Assembly (NCBI GenBank): GCA_945910005.1
Contig: OX246749.1
Coordinates: forward strand, 19,873,821 to 19,937,820
DNA from: Isoperla grammatica
Lineage: Eukaryota; Arthropoda; Insecta; Plecoptera; Perlodidae
Length of the DNA: 64,000 nucleotides
Direction of reading: 5' to 3'
In this document: positions 30,301 through 43,516 of the stretch, piece after piece
Layout of the letters: each line of letters starts with the position of its first letter
Position numbering within the stretch: position 1 is the first letter of the stretch
The notes under the pieces: model-generated
Database searches by the model: none
What the model saw: the letters and a program-made list of their open reading frames with translations, nothing else
Told to the model about the DNA's origin: nothing
Program-made: the position numbers and the translations under genes

Positions 30301-33300
30301 CTCCCGTACTACGTGCAGTAAGTATTCACGTGGCGTCACGGACCTTGTTGGTGACATTCTCCCGTACTACGTGCAGTAAGTATTCACGCGGCGTCACGGA
30401 CCTTGTTGGTGACATTCTCCCGTACTACGTGCAGTAAGTATTCACGTGGCGTCACGGACCTTGTTGGTGACATTCTCCCGTACTACGTGCAGTAATTATT
30501 CACATGGCGTCACGGACCTTGTTGGTGACATTCTCCCGTACTACGTGCAGTAAGTGTCACATGGCGTCACGGACCTTGTTGGTGACATTCTCCCGTACTA
30601 CGTGCAGTAAGTATTCACGTGGCGTCACGGACCTTGTTGGTGACATTCTCCCGTACTACGTGCAGTAAGTGTCACATGGCGTCACGGACCTTGTTGGTGA
30701 CATTCTCCCGTACTACGTGCAGTAAGTGTCACATGGCGTCACGGACCTTGTTGGTGACATTCTCCCGTACTACGTGCAGTAAGTATTCACGTGGCGTCAC
30801 GGACCTTGTTGGTGACATTCTCCCGTACTACGTGCAGTAAGTATTCACGTGGCGTCACGGACCTTGTTGGTGACATTCTCCCGTACTACGTGCAGTAAGT
30901 ATTCACGTGGCGTCACGGACCTTGTTGGTGACATTCTCCCGTACTACGTGCAGTAAGTATTCACGCGGCGTCACGGACCTTGTTGGTGACATTCTCCCGT
31001 ACTACGTGCAGTAAGTGTCACATGGCGTCACGGACCTTGTTGGTGACATTCTCCCGTACGACGTGCAGTAAGTATTCACGTGGCGTCACGGACCTTGTTG
31101 GTGACATTCTCCCGTACTACGTGCAGTAAGTATTCACGTGGCGTCACGGACCTTGTTGGTGACATTCTCCCGTACTACGTGCAGTAAGTATTCACGCGGC
31201 GTCACGGACCTTGTTGGTGACATTCTCCCGTACTACGTGCAGTAAGTGTCACATGGCGTCACGGACCTTGTTGGTGACATTCTCCCGTACTACGTGCAGT
31301 GAGTATTCACGTGGCGTCACGGACCTTGTTGGTGACATTCTCCCGTACTACGTGCAGTAAGTATTCACGTGGCGTCACGGACCTTGTTGGTGACATTCTC
31401 CCGTACTACGTGCAGTAAGTATTCACGCGGCGTCACGGACCTTGTTGGTGACATTCTCCCGTACTACGTGCAGTAAGTATTCACGCGGCGTCACGGACCT
31501 TGTTGGTGACATTCTCCCGTACTACGTGCAGTAAGTATTCACGCGGCGTCACGGACCTTGTTGGTGACATTCTCCCGTACTACGTGCAGTAAGTATTCAC
31601 GTGGCGTCACGGACCTTGTTGGTGACATTCTCCCGTACTACGTGCAGTAAGTATTCACGTGGCGTCACGGACCTTGTTGGTGACATTCTCCCGTACTACG
31701 TGCAGTAAGTATTCACGCGGCGTCACGGACCTTGTTGGTGACATTCTCCCGTACTACGTGCAGTAAGTATTCACGCGGCGTCACGGACCTTGTTGGTGAC
31801 ATTCTCCCGTACTACGTGCAGTAAGTATTCACGTGGCGTCACGGACCTTGTTGGTGACATTCTCCCGTACTACGTGCAGTAAGTATTCACGTGGCGTCAC
31901 GGACCTTGTTGGTGACATTCTCCCGTACTACGTGCAGTAAGTATTCACGCGGCGTCACGGACCTTGTTGGTGACATTCTCCCGTACTACGTGCAGTAAGT
32001 ATTCACGTGGCGTCACGGACCTTGTTGGTGACATTCTCCCGTACTACGTGCAGTAAGTATTCACGCGGCGTCACGGACCTTGTTGGTGACATTCTCCCGT
32101 ACTACGTGCAGTAAGTATTCACATGGCGTCACGGACCTTGTTGGTGACATTCTCCCGTACTACGTGCAGTAAGTATTCACATGGCGTCACGGACCTTGTT
32201 GGTGACATTCTCCCGTACTACGTGCAGTAAGTATTCACGCGGCGTCACAGACCTTGTTGGTGACATTCTCCCGTACTACGTGCAGTAAGTATTCACGCGG
32301 CGTCACGGACCTTGTTGGTGACATTCTCCCGTACTACGTGCAGTAAGTATTCACGTGGCGTCACGGACCTTGTTGGTGACATTCTCCCGTACTACGTGCA
32401 GTAAGTATTCACGCGGCGTCACGGACCTTGTTGGTGACATTCTCCCGTACTACGTGCAGTAAGTATTCACGTGGCGTCACGGACCTTGTTGGTGACATTC
32501 TCCCGTACTACGTGCAGTAAGTATTCACATGGCGTCACGGACCTTGTTGGTGACATTCTCCCGTACTACGTGCAGTAAGTATTCACGCGGCGTCACGGAC
32601 CTTGTTGGTGACATTCTCCCGTACTACGTGCAGTAAGTATTCACATGTCGTCACGGACCTTGTTGGTGACATTCTCCCGTACTACGTGCAGTAAGTATTC
32701 ACGCGGCGTCACGGACCTTGTTGGTGACATTCTCCCGTACTACGTGCAGTAAGTATTCACGTGGCGTCACGGACCTTGTTGGTGACATTCTCCCGTACTA
32801 CGTGCAGTAAGTATTCACGTGGCGTCACGGACCTTGTTGGTGACATTCTCCCGTACTACGTGCAGTAAGTATTCACGCGGCGTCACGGACCTTGTTGGTG
32901 ACATTCTCCCGTACTACGTGCAGTAAGTATTCACGCGGCGTCACGGACCTTGTTGGTGACATTCTCCCGTACTACGTGCAGTAAGTATTCACGCGGCGTC
33001 ACGGACCTTGTTGGTGACATTCTCCCGTACTACGTGCAGTAAGTATTCACGCGGCGTCACGGACCTTGTTGGTGACATTCTCCCGTACTACGTGCAGTAA
33101 GTATTCACGTGGCGTCACGGACCTTGTTGGTGACATTCTCCCGTACTACGTGCAGTAAGTATTCACGCGGCGTCACGGACCTTGTTGGTGACATTCTCCC
33201 GTACTACGTGCAGTAAGTGTCACGCGGCGTCACGGACCTTGTTGGTGACATTCTCCCGTACTACGTGCAGTAAGTATTCACATGGCGTCACGGACCTTGT

Positions 33301-36300
33301 TGGTGACATTCTCCCGTACTACGTGCAGTAAGTATTCACGCGGCGTCACGGACCTTGTTGGTGACATTCTCCCGTACTACGTGCAGTAAGTGTCACGCGG
33401 CGTCACGGACCTTGTTGGTGACATTCTCCCGTACTACGTGCAGTAAGTGTCACGCGGCGTCACGGACCTTGTTGGTGACATTCTCCCGTACTACGTGCAG
33501 TAAGTATTCACATGGCGTCACGGACCTTGTTGGTGACATTCTCCCGTACTACGTGCAGTAAGTATTCACGTGGCGTCACGGACCTTGTTGGTGACATTCT
33601 CCCGTACTACGTGCAGTAAGTATTCACGTGGCGTCACGGACCTTGTTGGTGACATTCTCCCGTACTACGTGCAGTAAGTATTCACGCGGCGTCACAGACC
33701 TTGTTGGTGACATTCTCCCGTACTACGTGCAGTAAGTATTCACGCGGCGTCACGGACCTTGTTGGTGACATTCCCTCGTACTACGTGCAGTAAGTATTCA
33801 CGCGGCGTCACGGACCTTGTTGGTGACATTCCCTCGTACTACGTGCAGTAAGTATTCACGCGGCGTCACGGACCTTGTTGGTGACATTCTCCCGTACTAC
33901 GTGCAGTAAGTATTCACGTGGCGTCACGGACCTTGTTGGTGACATTCTCCCGTACTACGTGCAGTAAGTATTCACGCGGCGTCACGGACCTTGTTGGTGA
34001 CATTCCCTCGTACTACGTGCAGTAAGTATTCACGCGGCGTCACGGACCTTGTTGGTGACATTCTCCCGTACTACGTGCAGTAAGTATTCACGTGGCGTCA
34101 CGGACCTTGTTGGTGACATTCTCCCGTACTACGTGCAGTAAGTATTCACGCGGCGTCACGGACCTTGTTGGTGACATTCTCCCGTACTACGTGCAGTAAG
34201 TATTCACGCGGCGTCACGGACCTTGTTGGTGACATTCTCCCGTACTACGTGCAGTAAGTATTCACGTGGCGTCACGGACCTTGTTGGTGACATTCTCCCG
34301 TACTACGTGCAGTAAGTATTCACGCGGCGTCACGGACCTTGTTGGTGACATTCTCCCGTACTACGTGCAGTAAGTATTCACATGGCGTCACGGACCTTGT
34401 TGGTGACATTCTCCCGTACTACGTGCAGTAAGTATTCACGCGGCGTCATGGACCTTGTTGGTGACATTCTCCCGTACTACGTGCAGTAAGTATTCACGTG
34501 GCGTCACGGACCTTGTTGGTGACATTCTCCCGTACTACGTGCAGTAAGTATTCACGCGGCGTCACGGACCTTGTTGGTGACATTCTCCCGTACTACGTGC
34601 AGTAAGTATTCACGCGGCGTCACGGACCTTGTTGGTGACATTCTCCCGTACTACGTGCAGTAAGTATTCACGTGGCGTCACGGACCTTGTTGGTGACATT
34701 CTCCCGTACTACGTGCAGTAAGTATTCACGTGGCGTCACGGACCTTGTTGGTGACATTCTCCCGTACTACGTGCAGTAAGTATTCACGTGGCGTCACGGA
34801 CCTTGTTGGTGACATTCTCCCGTACTACGTGCAGTAAGTATTCACGCGGCGTCACGGACCTTGTTGGTGACATTCTCCCGTACTACGTGCAGTAAGTATT
34901 CACGTGGCGTCACGGACCTTGTTGGTGACATTCTCCCGTACTACGTGCAGTAAGTATTCACGCGGCGTCACGGACCTTGTTGGTGACATTCTCCCGTACT
35001 ACGTGCAGTAAGTATTCACGTGGCGTCACGGACCTTGTTGGTGACATTCTCCCGTACTACGTGCAGTAAGTATTCACATGGCGTCACGGACCTTGTTGGT
35101 GACATTCTCCCGTACTACGTGCAGTAAGTATTCACGTGGCGTCACGGACCTTGTTGGTGACATTCTCCCGTACTACGTGCAGTAAGTATTCACGTGGCGT
35201 CACGGACCTTGTTGGTGACATTCTCCCGTACTACGTGCAGTAAGTATTCACATGGCGTCACGGACCTTGTTGGTGACATTCTCCCGTACTACGTGCAGTA
35301 AGTATTCACGTGGCATCACGGACCTTGTTGGTGACATTCTCCCGTACTACGTGCAGTAAGTATTCACGTGGCGTCACGGACCTTGTTGGTGACATTCTCC
35401 CGTACTACGTGCAGTAAGTATTCACGTGGCGTCACGGACCTTGTTGGTGACATTCTCCCGTACTACGTGCAGTAAGTATTCACGTGGCGTCACGGACCTT
35501 GTTGGTGACATTCTCCCGTACTACGTGCAGTAAGTATTCACGTGGCGTCACGGACCTTGTTGGTGACATTCTCCTGTACTACGTGCAGTTAGTATTCACG
35601 CGGCGTCACGGACCTTGTTGGTGACATTCTCCCGTACTACGTGCAGTAAGTATTCACGCGGCGTCACGGACCTTGTTGGTGACATTCTCCCGTACTACGT
35701 GCAGTAAGTATTCACGTGGCGTCACGGACCTTGTTGGTGACATTCTCCCGTACTACGTGCAGTAAGTATTCACATGGCGTCACGGACCTTGTTGGTGACA
35801 TTCTCCCGTACTACGTGCAGTAAGTGTCACATGGCGTCACGGACCTTGTTGGTGACATTCTCCCGTACTACGTGCAGTAAGTATTCACATGGCGTCACGG
35901 ACCTTGTTGGTGACATTCTCCCGTACTACGTGCAGTAAGTATTCACATGGCGTCACGGACCTTGTTGGTGACATTCTCCCGTACTACGTGCAGTAAGTAT
36001 TCACATGGCGTCACGGACCTTGTTGGTGACATTCTCCCGTACTACGTGCAGTAAGTATTCACGCGGCGTCACGGACCTTGTTGGTGACATTCTCCCGTAC
36101 TACGTGCAGTAAGTATTCACGTGGCGTCACGGACCTTGTTGGTGACATTCTCCCGTACTACGTGCAGTAAGTATTCACATGGCGTCACGGACCTTGTTGG
36201 TGACATTCTCCCGTACTACGTGCAGTAAGTATTCACATGGCGTCACGGACCTTGTTGGTGACATTCTCCCGTACTACGTGCAGTAAGTATTCACGTGGCG

Positions 36301-39300
36301 TCACGGACCTTGTTGGTGACATTCTCCCGTACTACGTGCAGTAAGTGTTCACGTGGCGTCACGGACCTTGTTGGTGACATTCTCCCGTACTACGTGCAGT
36401 AAGTATTCACGCGGCGTCACGGACCTTGTTGGTGACATTCTCCCGTACTACGTGCAGTAAGTATTCACGTGGCGTCACGGACCTTGTTGGTGACATTCTC
36501 CCGTACTACGTGCAGTAAGTATTCACGTGGCGTCACGGACCTTGTTGGTGACATTCTCCCGTACTACGTGCAGTAAGTATTCACATGGCGTCACGGACCT
36601 TGTTGGTGACATTCTCCCGTACTACGTGCAGTAAGTATTCACATGGCGTCACGGACCTTGTTGGTGACATTCTCCCGTACTACGTGCAGTAAGTATTCAC
36701 GCGGCGTCACGGACCTTGTTGGTGACATTCTCCCGTACTACGTGCAGTAAGTATTCACGCGGCGTCACGGACCTTGTTGGTGACATTCTCCCGTACTACG
36801 TGCAGTAAGTATTCACGCGGCGTCACGGACCTTGTTGGTGACATTCTCCCGTACTACGTGCAGTAAGTATTCACGCGGCGTCACGGACCTTGTTGGTGAC
36901 ATTCTCCCGTACTACGTGCAGTAAGTATTCACATGGCGTCACGGACCTTGTTGGTGACATTCTCCCGTACTACGTGCAGTAAGTATTCACATGTCGTCAC
37001 GGACCTTGTTGGTGACATTCTCCCGTACTACGTGCAGTAAGTATTCACGTGGCGTCACGGACCTTGTTGGTGACATTCTCCCGTACTACGTGCAGTAAGT
37101 ATTCACGTGGCGTCACGGACCTTGTTGGTGACATTCTCCCGTACTACGTGCAGTAAGTATTCACGCGGCGTCACGGACCTTGTTGGTGACATTCTCCCGT
37201 ACTACGTGCAGTAAGTATTCACATGGCGTCACGGACCTTGTTGGTGACATTCTCCCGTACTACGTGCAGTAAGTATTCACATGTCGTCACGGACCTTGTT
37301 GGTGACATTCTCCCGTACTACGTGCAGTAAGTATTCACGTGGCGTCACGGACCTTGTTGGTGACATTCTCCCGTACTACGTGCAGTAAGTATTCACGTGG
37401 CGTCACGGACCTTGTTGGTGACATTCTCCCGTACTACGTGCAGTAAGTATTCACGTGGCGTCACGGACCTTGTTGGTGACATTCTCCCGTACTACGTGCA
37501 GTAAGTATTCACGCGGCGTCACGGACCTTGTTGGTGACATTCTCCCGTACTACGTGCAGTAAGTATTCACGTGGCGTCACGGACCTTGTTGGTGACATTC
37601 TCCCGTACTACGTGCAGTAAGTATTCACGTGGCGTCACGGACCTTGTTGGTGACATTCTCCCGTACTACGTGCAGTAAGTATTCACGTGGCGTCACGGAC
37701 CTTGTTGGTGACATTCTCCCGTACTACGTGCAGTAAGTATTCACATGTCGTCACGGACCTTGTTGGTGACATTCTCCCGTACTACGTGCAGTAAGTATTC
37801 ACGCGGCGTCACGGACCTTGTTGGTGACATTCTCCCGTACTACGTGCAGTAAGTATTCACATGGCGTCACGGACCTTGTTGGTGACATTCTCCCGTACTA
37901 CGTGCAGTAAGTATTCACGCGGCGTCACGGACCTTGTTGGTGACATTCTCCCGTACTACGTGCAGTAAGTATTCACATGTCGTCACGGACCTTGTTGGTG
38001 ACATTCTCCCGTACTACGTGCAGTAAGTATTCACGTGGCGTCACGGACCTTGTTGGTGACATTCTCCCGTACTACGTGCAGTAAGTATTCACATGGCGTC
38101 ACGGACCTTGTTGGTGACATTCTCCCGTACTACGTGCAGTAAGTATTCACGCGGCGTCACGGACCTTGTTGGTGACATTCTCCCGTACTACGTGCAGTAA
38201 GTATTCACGCGGCGTCACGGACCTTGTTGGTGACATTCTCCCGTACTACGTGCAGTAAGTATTCACGTGGCGTCACGGACCTTGTTGGTGACATTCTCCC
38301 GTACTACGTGCAGTAAGTATTCACATGGCGTCACGGACCTTGTTGGTGACATTCTCCCGTACTACGTGCAGTAAGTATTCACATGTCGTCACGGACCTTG
38401 TTGGTGACATTCTCCCGTACTACGTGCAGTAAGTATTCACATGGCGTCACGGACCTTGTTGGTGACATTCTCCCGTACTACGTGCAGTAAGTATTCACGC
38501 GGCGTCACGGACCTTGTTGGTGACATTCTCCCGTACTACGTGCAGTAAGTATTCACATGGCGTCACGGACCTTGTTGGTGACATTCTCCCGTACTACGTG
38601 CAGTAAGTATTCACGCGGCGTCACGGACCTTGTTGGTGACATTCTCCCGTACTACGTGCAGTAAGTATTCACGCGGCGTCACGGACCTTGTTGGTGACAT
38701 TCTCCCGTACTACGTGCAGTAAGTATTCACGCGGCGTCACGGACCTTGTTGGTGACATTCTCCCGTACTACGTGCAGTAAGTATTCACGTGGCGTCACGG
38801 ACCTTGTTGGTGACATTCTCCCGTACTACGTGCAGTAAGTATTCACGCGGCGTCACGGACCTTGTTGGTGACATTCTCCCGTACTACGTGCAGTAAGTAT
38901 TCACATGGCGTCACAGACCTTGTTGGTGACATTCTCCCGTACTACGTGCAGTAAGTATTCACGCGGCGTCACGGACCTTGTTGGTGACATTCTCCCGTAC
39001 TACGTGCAGTAAGTATTCACGTGGCGTCACGGACCTTGTTGGTGACATTCTCCCGTACTACGTGCAGTAAGTATTCACATGGCGTCACGGACCTTGTTGG
39101 TGACATTCTCCCGTACTACGTGCAGTAAGTATTCACGTGGCGTCACGGACCTTGTTGGTGACATTCTCCCGTACTACGTGCAGTAAGTATTCACGTGGCG
39201 TCACGGACCTTGTTGGTGACATTCTCCCGTACTACGTGCAGTAAGTATTCACATGGCGTCACGGACCTTGTTGGTGACATTCTCCCGTACTACGTGCAGT

Positions 39301-41858
39301 AAGTATTCACGCGGCGTCACGGACCTTGTTGGTGACATTCTCCCGTACTACGTGCAGTAAGTATTCACATGGCGTCACGGACCTTGTTGGTGACATTCTC
39401 CCGTACTACGTGCAGTAAGTATTCACATGGCGTCACGGACCTTGTTGGTGACATTCTCCCGTACTACGTACAGTAAGTATTCACGTGGCGTCACGGACCT
39501 TGTTGGTGACATTCTCCCGTACTACGTGCAGTAAGTATTCACGCGGCGTCACGGACCTTGTTGGTGACATTCTCCCGTACTACGTGCAGTAAGTATTCAC
39601 GCGGCGTCACGGACCTTGTTGGTGACATTCTCCCGTACTACGTGCAGTAAGTATTCACATGGCGTCACGGACCTTGTTGGTGACATTCTCCCGTACTACG
39701 TGCAGTAAGTATTCACGTGGCGTCACGGACCTTGTTGGTGACATTCTCCCGTACTACGTGCAGTAAGTATTCACATGGCGTCACGGACCTTGTTGGTGAC
39801 ATTCTCCCGTACTACGTGCAGTAAGTATTCACGCGGCGTCACGGACCTTGTTGGTGACATTCTCCCGTACTACGTGCAGTAAGTATTCACATGGCGTCAC
39901 GGACCTTGTTGGTGACATTCTCCCGTACTACGTGCAGTAAGTATTCACGTGGCGTCACGGACCTTGTTGGTGACATTCTCCCGTACTACGTGCAGTAAGT
40001 ATTCACGCGGCGTCACGGACCTTGTTGGTGACATTCTCCCGTACTACGTGCAGTAAGTATTCACGCGGCGTCACGGACCTTGTTGGTGACATTCTCCCGT
40101 ACTACGTGCAGTAAGTATTCACGTGGCGTCACGGACCTTGTTGGTGACATTCTCCCGTACTACGTGCAGTAAGTATTCACGCGGCGTCACGGACCTTGTT
40201 GGTGACATTCTCCCGTACTACGTGCAGTAAGTATTCACGCGGCGTCACGGACCTTGTTGGTGACATTCTCCCGTACTACGTGCAGTAAGTATTCACGCGG
40301 CGTCACGGACCTTGTTGGTGACATTCTCCCGTACTACGTGCAGTAAGTATTCACGCGGCGTCACGGACCTTGTTGGTGACATTCTCCCGTACTACGTGCA
40401 GTAAGTATTCACGTGGCGTCACGGACCTTGTTGGTGACATTCTCCCGTACTACGTGCAGTAAGTATTCACGTGGCGTCACGGACCTTGTTGGTGACATTC
40501 TCCCGTACTACGTGCAGTAAGTATTCACGCGGCGTCACGGACCTTGTTGGTGACATTCTCCCGTACTACGTGCAGTAAGTATTCACGTGGCGTCACGGAC
40601 CTTGTTGGTGACATTCTCCCGTACTACGTGCTGTAAGTATTCACGTGGCGTCACGGACCTTGTTGGTGACATTCTCCCGTACTACGTGCAGTAAGTATTC
40701 ACGCGGCGTCACGGACCTTGTTGGTGACATTCTCCCGTACTACGTGCAGTAAGTATTCACATGGCGTCACGGACCTTGTTGGTGACATTCTCCCGTACTA
40801 CGTGCAGTAAGTATTCACGCGGCGTCACGGACCTTGTTGGTGACATTCTCCCGTACTACGTGCAGTAAGTATTCACGCGGCGTCACGGACCTTGTTGGTG
40901 ACATTCTCCCGTACTACGTGCAGTAAGTATTCACGCGGCGTCACGGACCTTGTTGGTGACATTCTCCCGTACTACGTGCAGTAAGTATTCACGTGGCGTC
41001 ACGGACCTTGTTGGTGACATTCTCCCGTACTACGTGCAGTAAGTATTCACGTGGCGTCACGGACCTTGTTGGTGACATTCTCCCGTACTACGTGCAGTAA
41101 GTATTCACGCGGCGTCACGGACCTTGTTGGTGACATTCTCCCGTACTACGTGCAGTAAGTATTCACGTGGCGTCACGGACCTTGTTGGTGACATTCTCCC
41201 GTACTACGTGCTGTAAGTATTCACGTGGCGTCACGGACCTTGTTGGTGACATTCTCCCGTACTACGTGCAGTAAGTATTCACATGGCGTCACGGACCTTG
41301 TTGGTGACATTCTCCCGTACTACGTGCAGTAAGTATTCACGTGGCGTCACGGACCTTGTTGGTGACATTCTCCCGTACTACGTGCAGTAAGTATTCACGC
41401 GGCGTCATGGACCTTGTTGGTGACATTCTCCCGTACTACGTGCAGTAAGTATTCACGCGGCGTCACGGACCTTGTTGGTGACATTCTCCCGTACTACGTG
41501 CAGTAAGTATTCACATGGCGTCACGGACCTTGTTGGTGACATTCTCCCGTACTACGTGCAGTAAGTATTCACGCGGCGTCACGGACCTTGTTGGTGACAT
41601 TCTCCCGTACTACGTGCAGTAAGTATTCACGTGGCGTCACGGACCTTGTTGGTGACATTCTCCCGTACTACGTGCAGTAAGTATTCACGCGGCGTCACGG
41701 ACCTTGTTGGTGACATTCTCCCGTACTACGTGCAGTAAGTATTCACATGGCGTCACGGACCTTGTTGGTGACATTCTCCCGTACTACGTGCAGTAAGTAT
41801 TCACGTGGCGTCACGGACCTTGTTGGTGACATTCTCCCGTACTACGTGCAGTAAGTAT
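15313..41858 (+). repeat. 58-bp tandem array, about 457 copies
   Basis: Head-to-tail unit cacggaccttgttggtgaca, then ttctcccgtactacgtgcag, then taagtattcacgtggcgt. A minority of units are 57 bp (gtaagtgtcac), and two are 59 bp (ttggagaccatt near 26637 and 27682). The sequence on the serpin's sense strand contains GTAAGTAT in most units. The commonest differences between units are CpG transitions (cacgcgg/cacgtgg/cacacgg/cacatgg; cacgg/cacag). Rare variants recur at multiples of the unit: gttgctg at about 17476, 18056 and 18346; gctgtaag at about 40630 and 41210; a run of cacagacc units at 18858 onward and again at 21758 onward. This points to local segmental duplication inside the array. Confidence 0.98.
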
Positions 41859-41864
41859 TTTCAA

Positions 41865-42160
41865 GCGAGTGTAGCGAGCGTCAACATTCTACTCCTATGG
41901 CGCTCGTTTTGTTTGTTTTGTTTTCATGCCTCGCGATAACCGTCGAACCTTAAGTCCGATCAAGTTCAATTTTGACCATTAACAAGCTTCGATGTGGACT
42001 GAATGTGTGCATTTTTGTGGAAAAATCGTGTTAAAAGTTATAAAGTACATAATATTTTTTGAAACATATTTTTCAGAAACAAAACGGTGGCAAAATGTGA
42101 GCTAGTCATATTTTAATTAACTTTTGTCCGGTCGAGAATATGTTCACTTTATGGCGATCT
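41865..42160 (-). repeat. Diverged dispersed repeat (inverse of 62560-63003)
   Basis: Read on the minus strand, this segment aligns by eye with 62560-63003 on the plus strand. Shared blocks include cagatcgccataaagtgaac, ttgatcgga and the terminal gacgctcgct...cgcttg. Both copies are AT-rich and carry no ORF. The family is unknown to me; the shared end gacgctcgctNcNctcgcttg may be an element terminus. Confidence 0.6.
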
Positions 42161-42589
42161 GTGGCTAAGGCCCGGTATTTCAATGTCCAGTTAAAGTGTC
42201 AAGTAACTACTTGACAGTTTAATTTATTAGTCACTTATAACACTGGCAGTTACCATGCGTACCTTGTACGCAACGGTCAAGTAGACCTCGTATGAGGTTT
42301 GTTATGATTGTGAAGTTTGAGGTTGTGTCCTGGTGTAAGTTCCTGGATTTGCACTGGTTACTGGGCCAAATATTATACTCCCCCCCCCCCCCCCAAACAC
42401 TCCGATAGAAACAATTCATGTATTTTCAATGGGAAGAGCGCGTACTTACCCATAAAGTAATTTAGAACGAAAGTTCTGTTTACAAATGTTTAAACCACTG
42501 GTTGATACAGGTATTAACACTACGCCCCTCCCCCTCGATACCCCCCCCCCCCCCCTACAAATGGTCATTCTACGCGTGATATTTCGGAC
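42161..42589. other. Unassigned intronic stretch with a possible MITE end and C-tracts
   Basis: At about 42170 the sequence taaggcccggtatttcaatg resembles the GGCCCGG-type TIR of the element at 12115, but I find no matching right end nearby. Poly(C) runs lie at about 42379-42394 and 42541-42555. No gene seen. Confidence 0.4.
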
Positions 42590-43405
42590 GTTCGCTGCAT
42601 CAGAGGGACCTGGGCGTCATTACAGACTCAAAACTTTTGTTTAAAAAACATGTGGACAAAATCACATCTAAAGCCATGTCCATGTTGGGAATCATCTATA
42701 GATTCACTGATATAAATGACCCAGCAGCATTAAGAGCATATTACACGGGATGTATTTTACCAATCATCGAATATTGCTCCCCAATATGGGCAATGGCTGC
42801 AGACACAAATCTAAAAGCCCTAGATCGAGTAGTCTCATTTTTTCTTGCAATAGTGAAGTATCGAGTGCCGGCTTTTAAACATTGCACCAAACAGGAAATT
42901 ATGCAATCATTAAATATTGACAGCCTAACTTCTCGCAGAATACGATCTGACATGGCTTTCGTGCATGGCATTGTTAACGGTCATGTCAGGTCGGACATTC
43001 TTGTGTCGCTGTTTCCGCTCCGAATACCTTCTCGTACAACTCGTCTCACCAACCTATTCCACACTTCAACCCCCCGCCTATCTATTACCAAAAGATCGCT
43101 TTTCTACCGCCTACCTACTACATTTAATTCTTTTCCCCAATCTTCTTCAAATGTATGACATATTTGCTAACAACTTAAAATCATTCCTTACCTCAACGCG
43201 CCTTTATGTAAACCAGTAGTTAAAAGCAGAGGATGCGCCGGCCGATGCGATTCTCACCTGTATGCATGTATTGATTGTGTGTTTTTATAAAAAAAAAAAA
43301 AAAAAATGTATAATGTTATAATGTTACGTTTGAAGGTTTAATGTAAAATGGCTGTATAGCTGTATTTAAATCCTGAATAAATAAATAAATAAATAAATAA
43401 ATAAA
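42590..43405 (+). mobile_element. 5'-truncated LINE tail with (AAAT)n end
   Basis: Only the 3' end of a second non-LTR retrotransposon: the C-terminal part of ORF2 (to 43158), a short 3' UTR with an A-run near 43289-43306, and a terminal aataaataaataaata tract at about 43374-43404. The tetranucleotide tail differs from the poly(A) of the LINE at 9627-11706, so this is a different family. Confidence 0.8.
42595..43158 (+). pseudogene. LINE ORF2 C-terminal fragment
   Basis: Open frame with the post-RT thumb/C-terminal sequence of CR1/Jockey-type LINEs: HQRDLGVITDSKLLFKKHVD, then KAMSMLGIIYRF, a PIIEYCSPIWAM block (compare the equivalent SYAVLAWGN block in the other LINE of this window) and a hydrophilic tail. 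The RT catalytic motifs are missing because of 5' truncation. The frame is open from about 42595 to the TGA at 43156-43158, so the fragment is not badly decayed. It lies in the sense orientation of the host intron. Confidence 0.82.
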
Positions 43406-43516
43406 AGAATTCGATATAATACCTTATATTTCCGAAAAATAGGTGGCTGCCAACCGATATCGAGTTAATGTTCATGGCTGATATCGACCTTGTTCCTATC
43501 CCGGACGCCAACAGTG

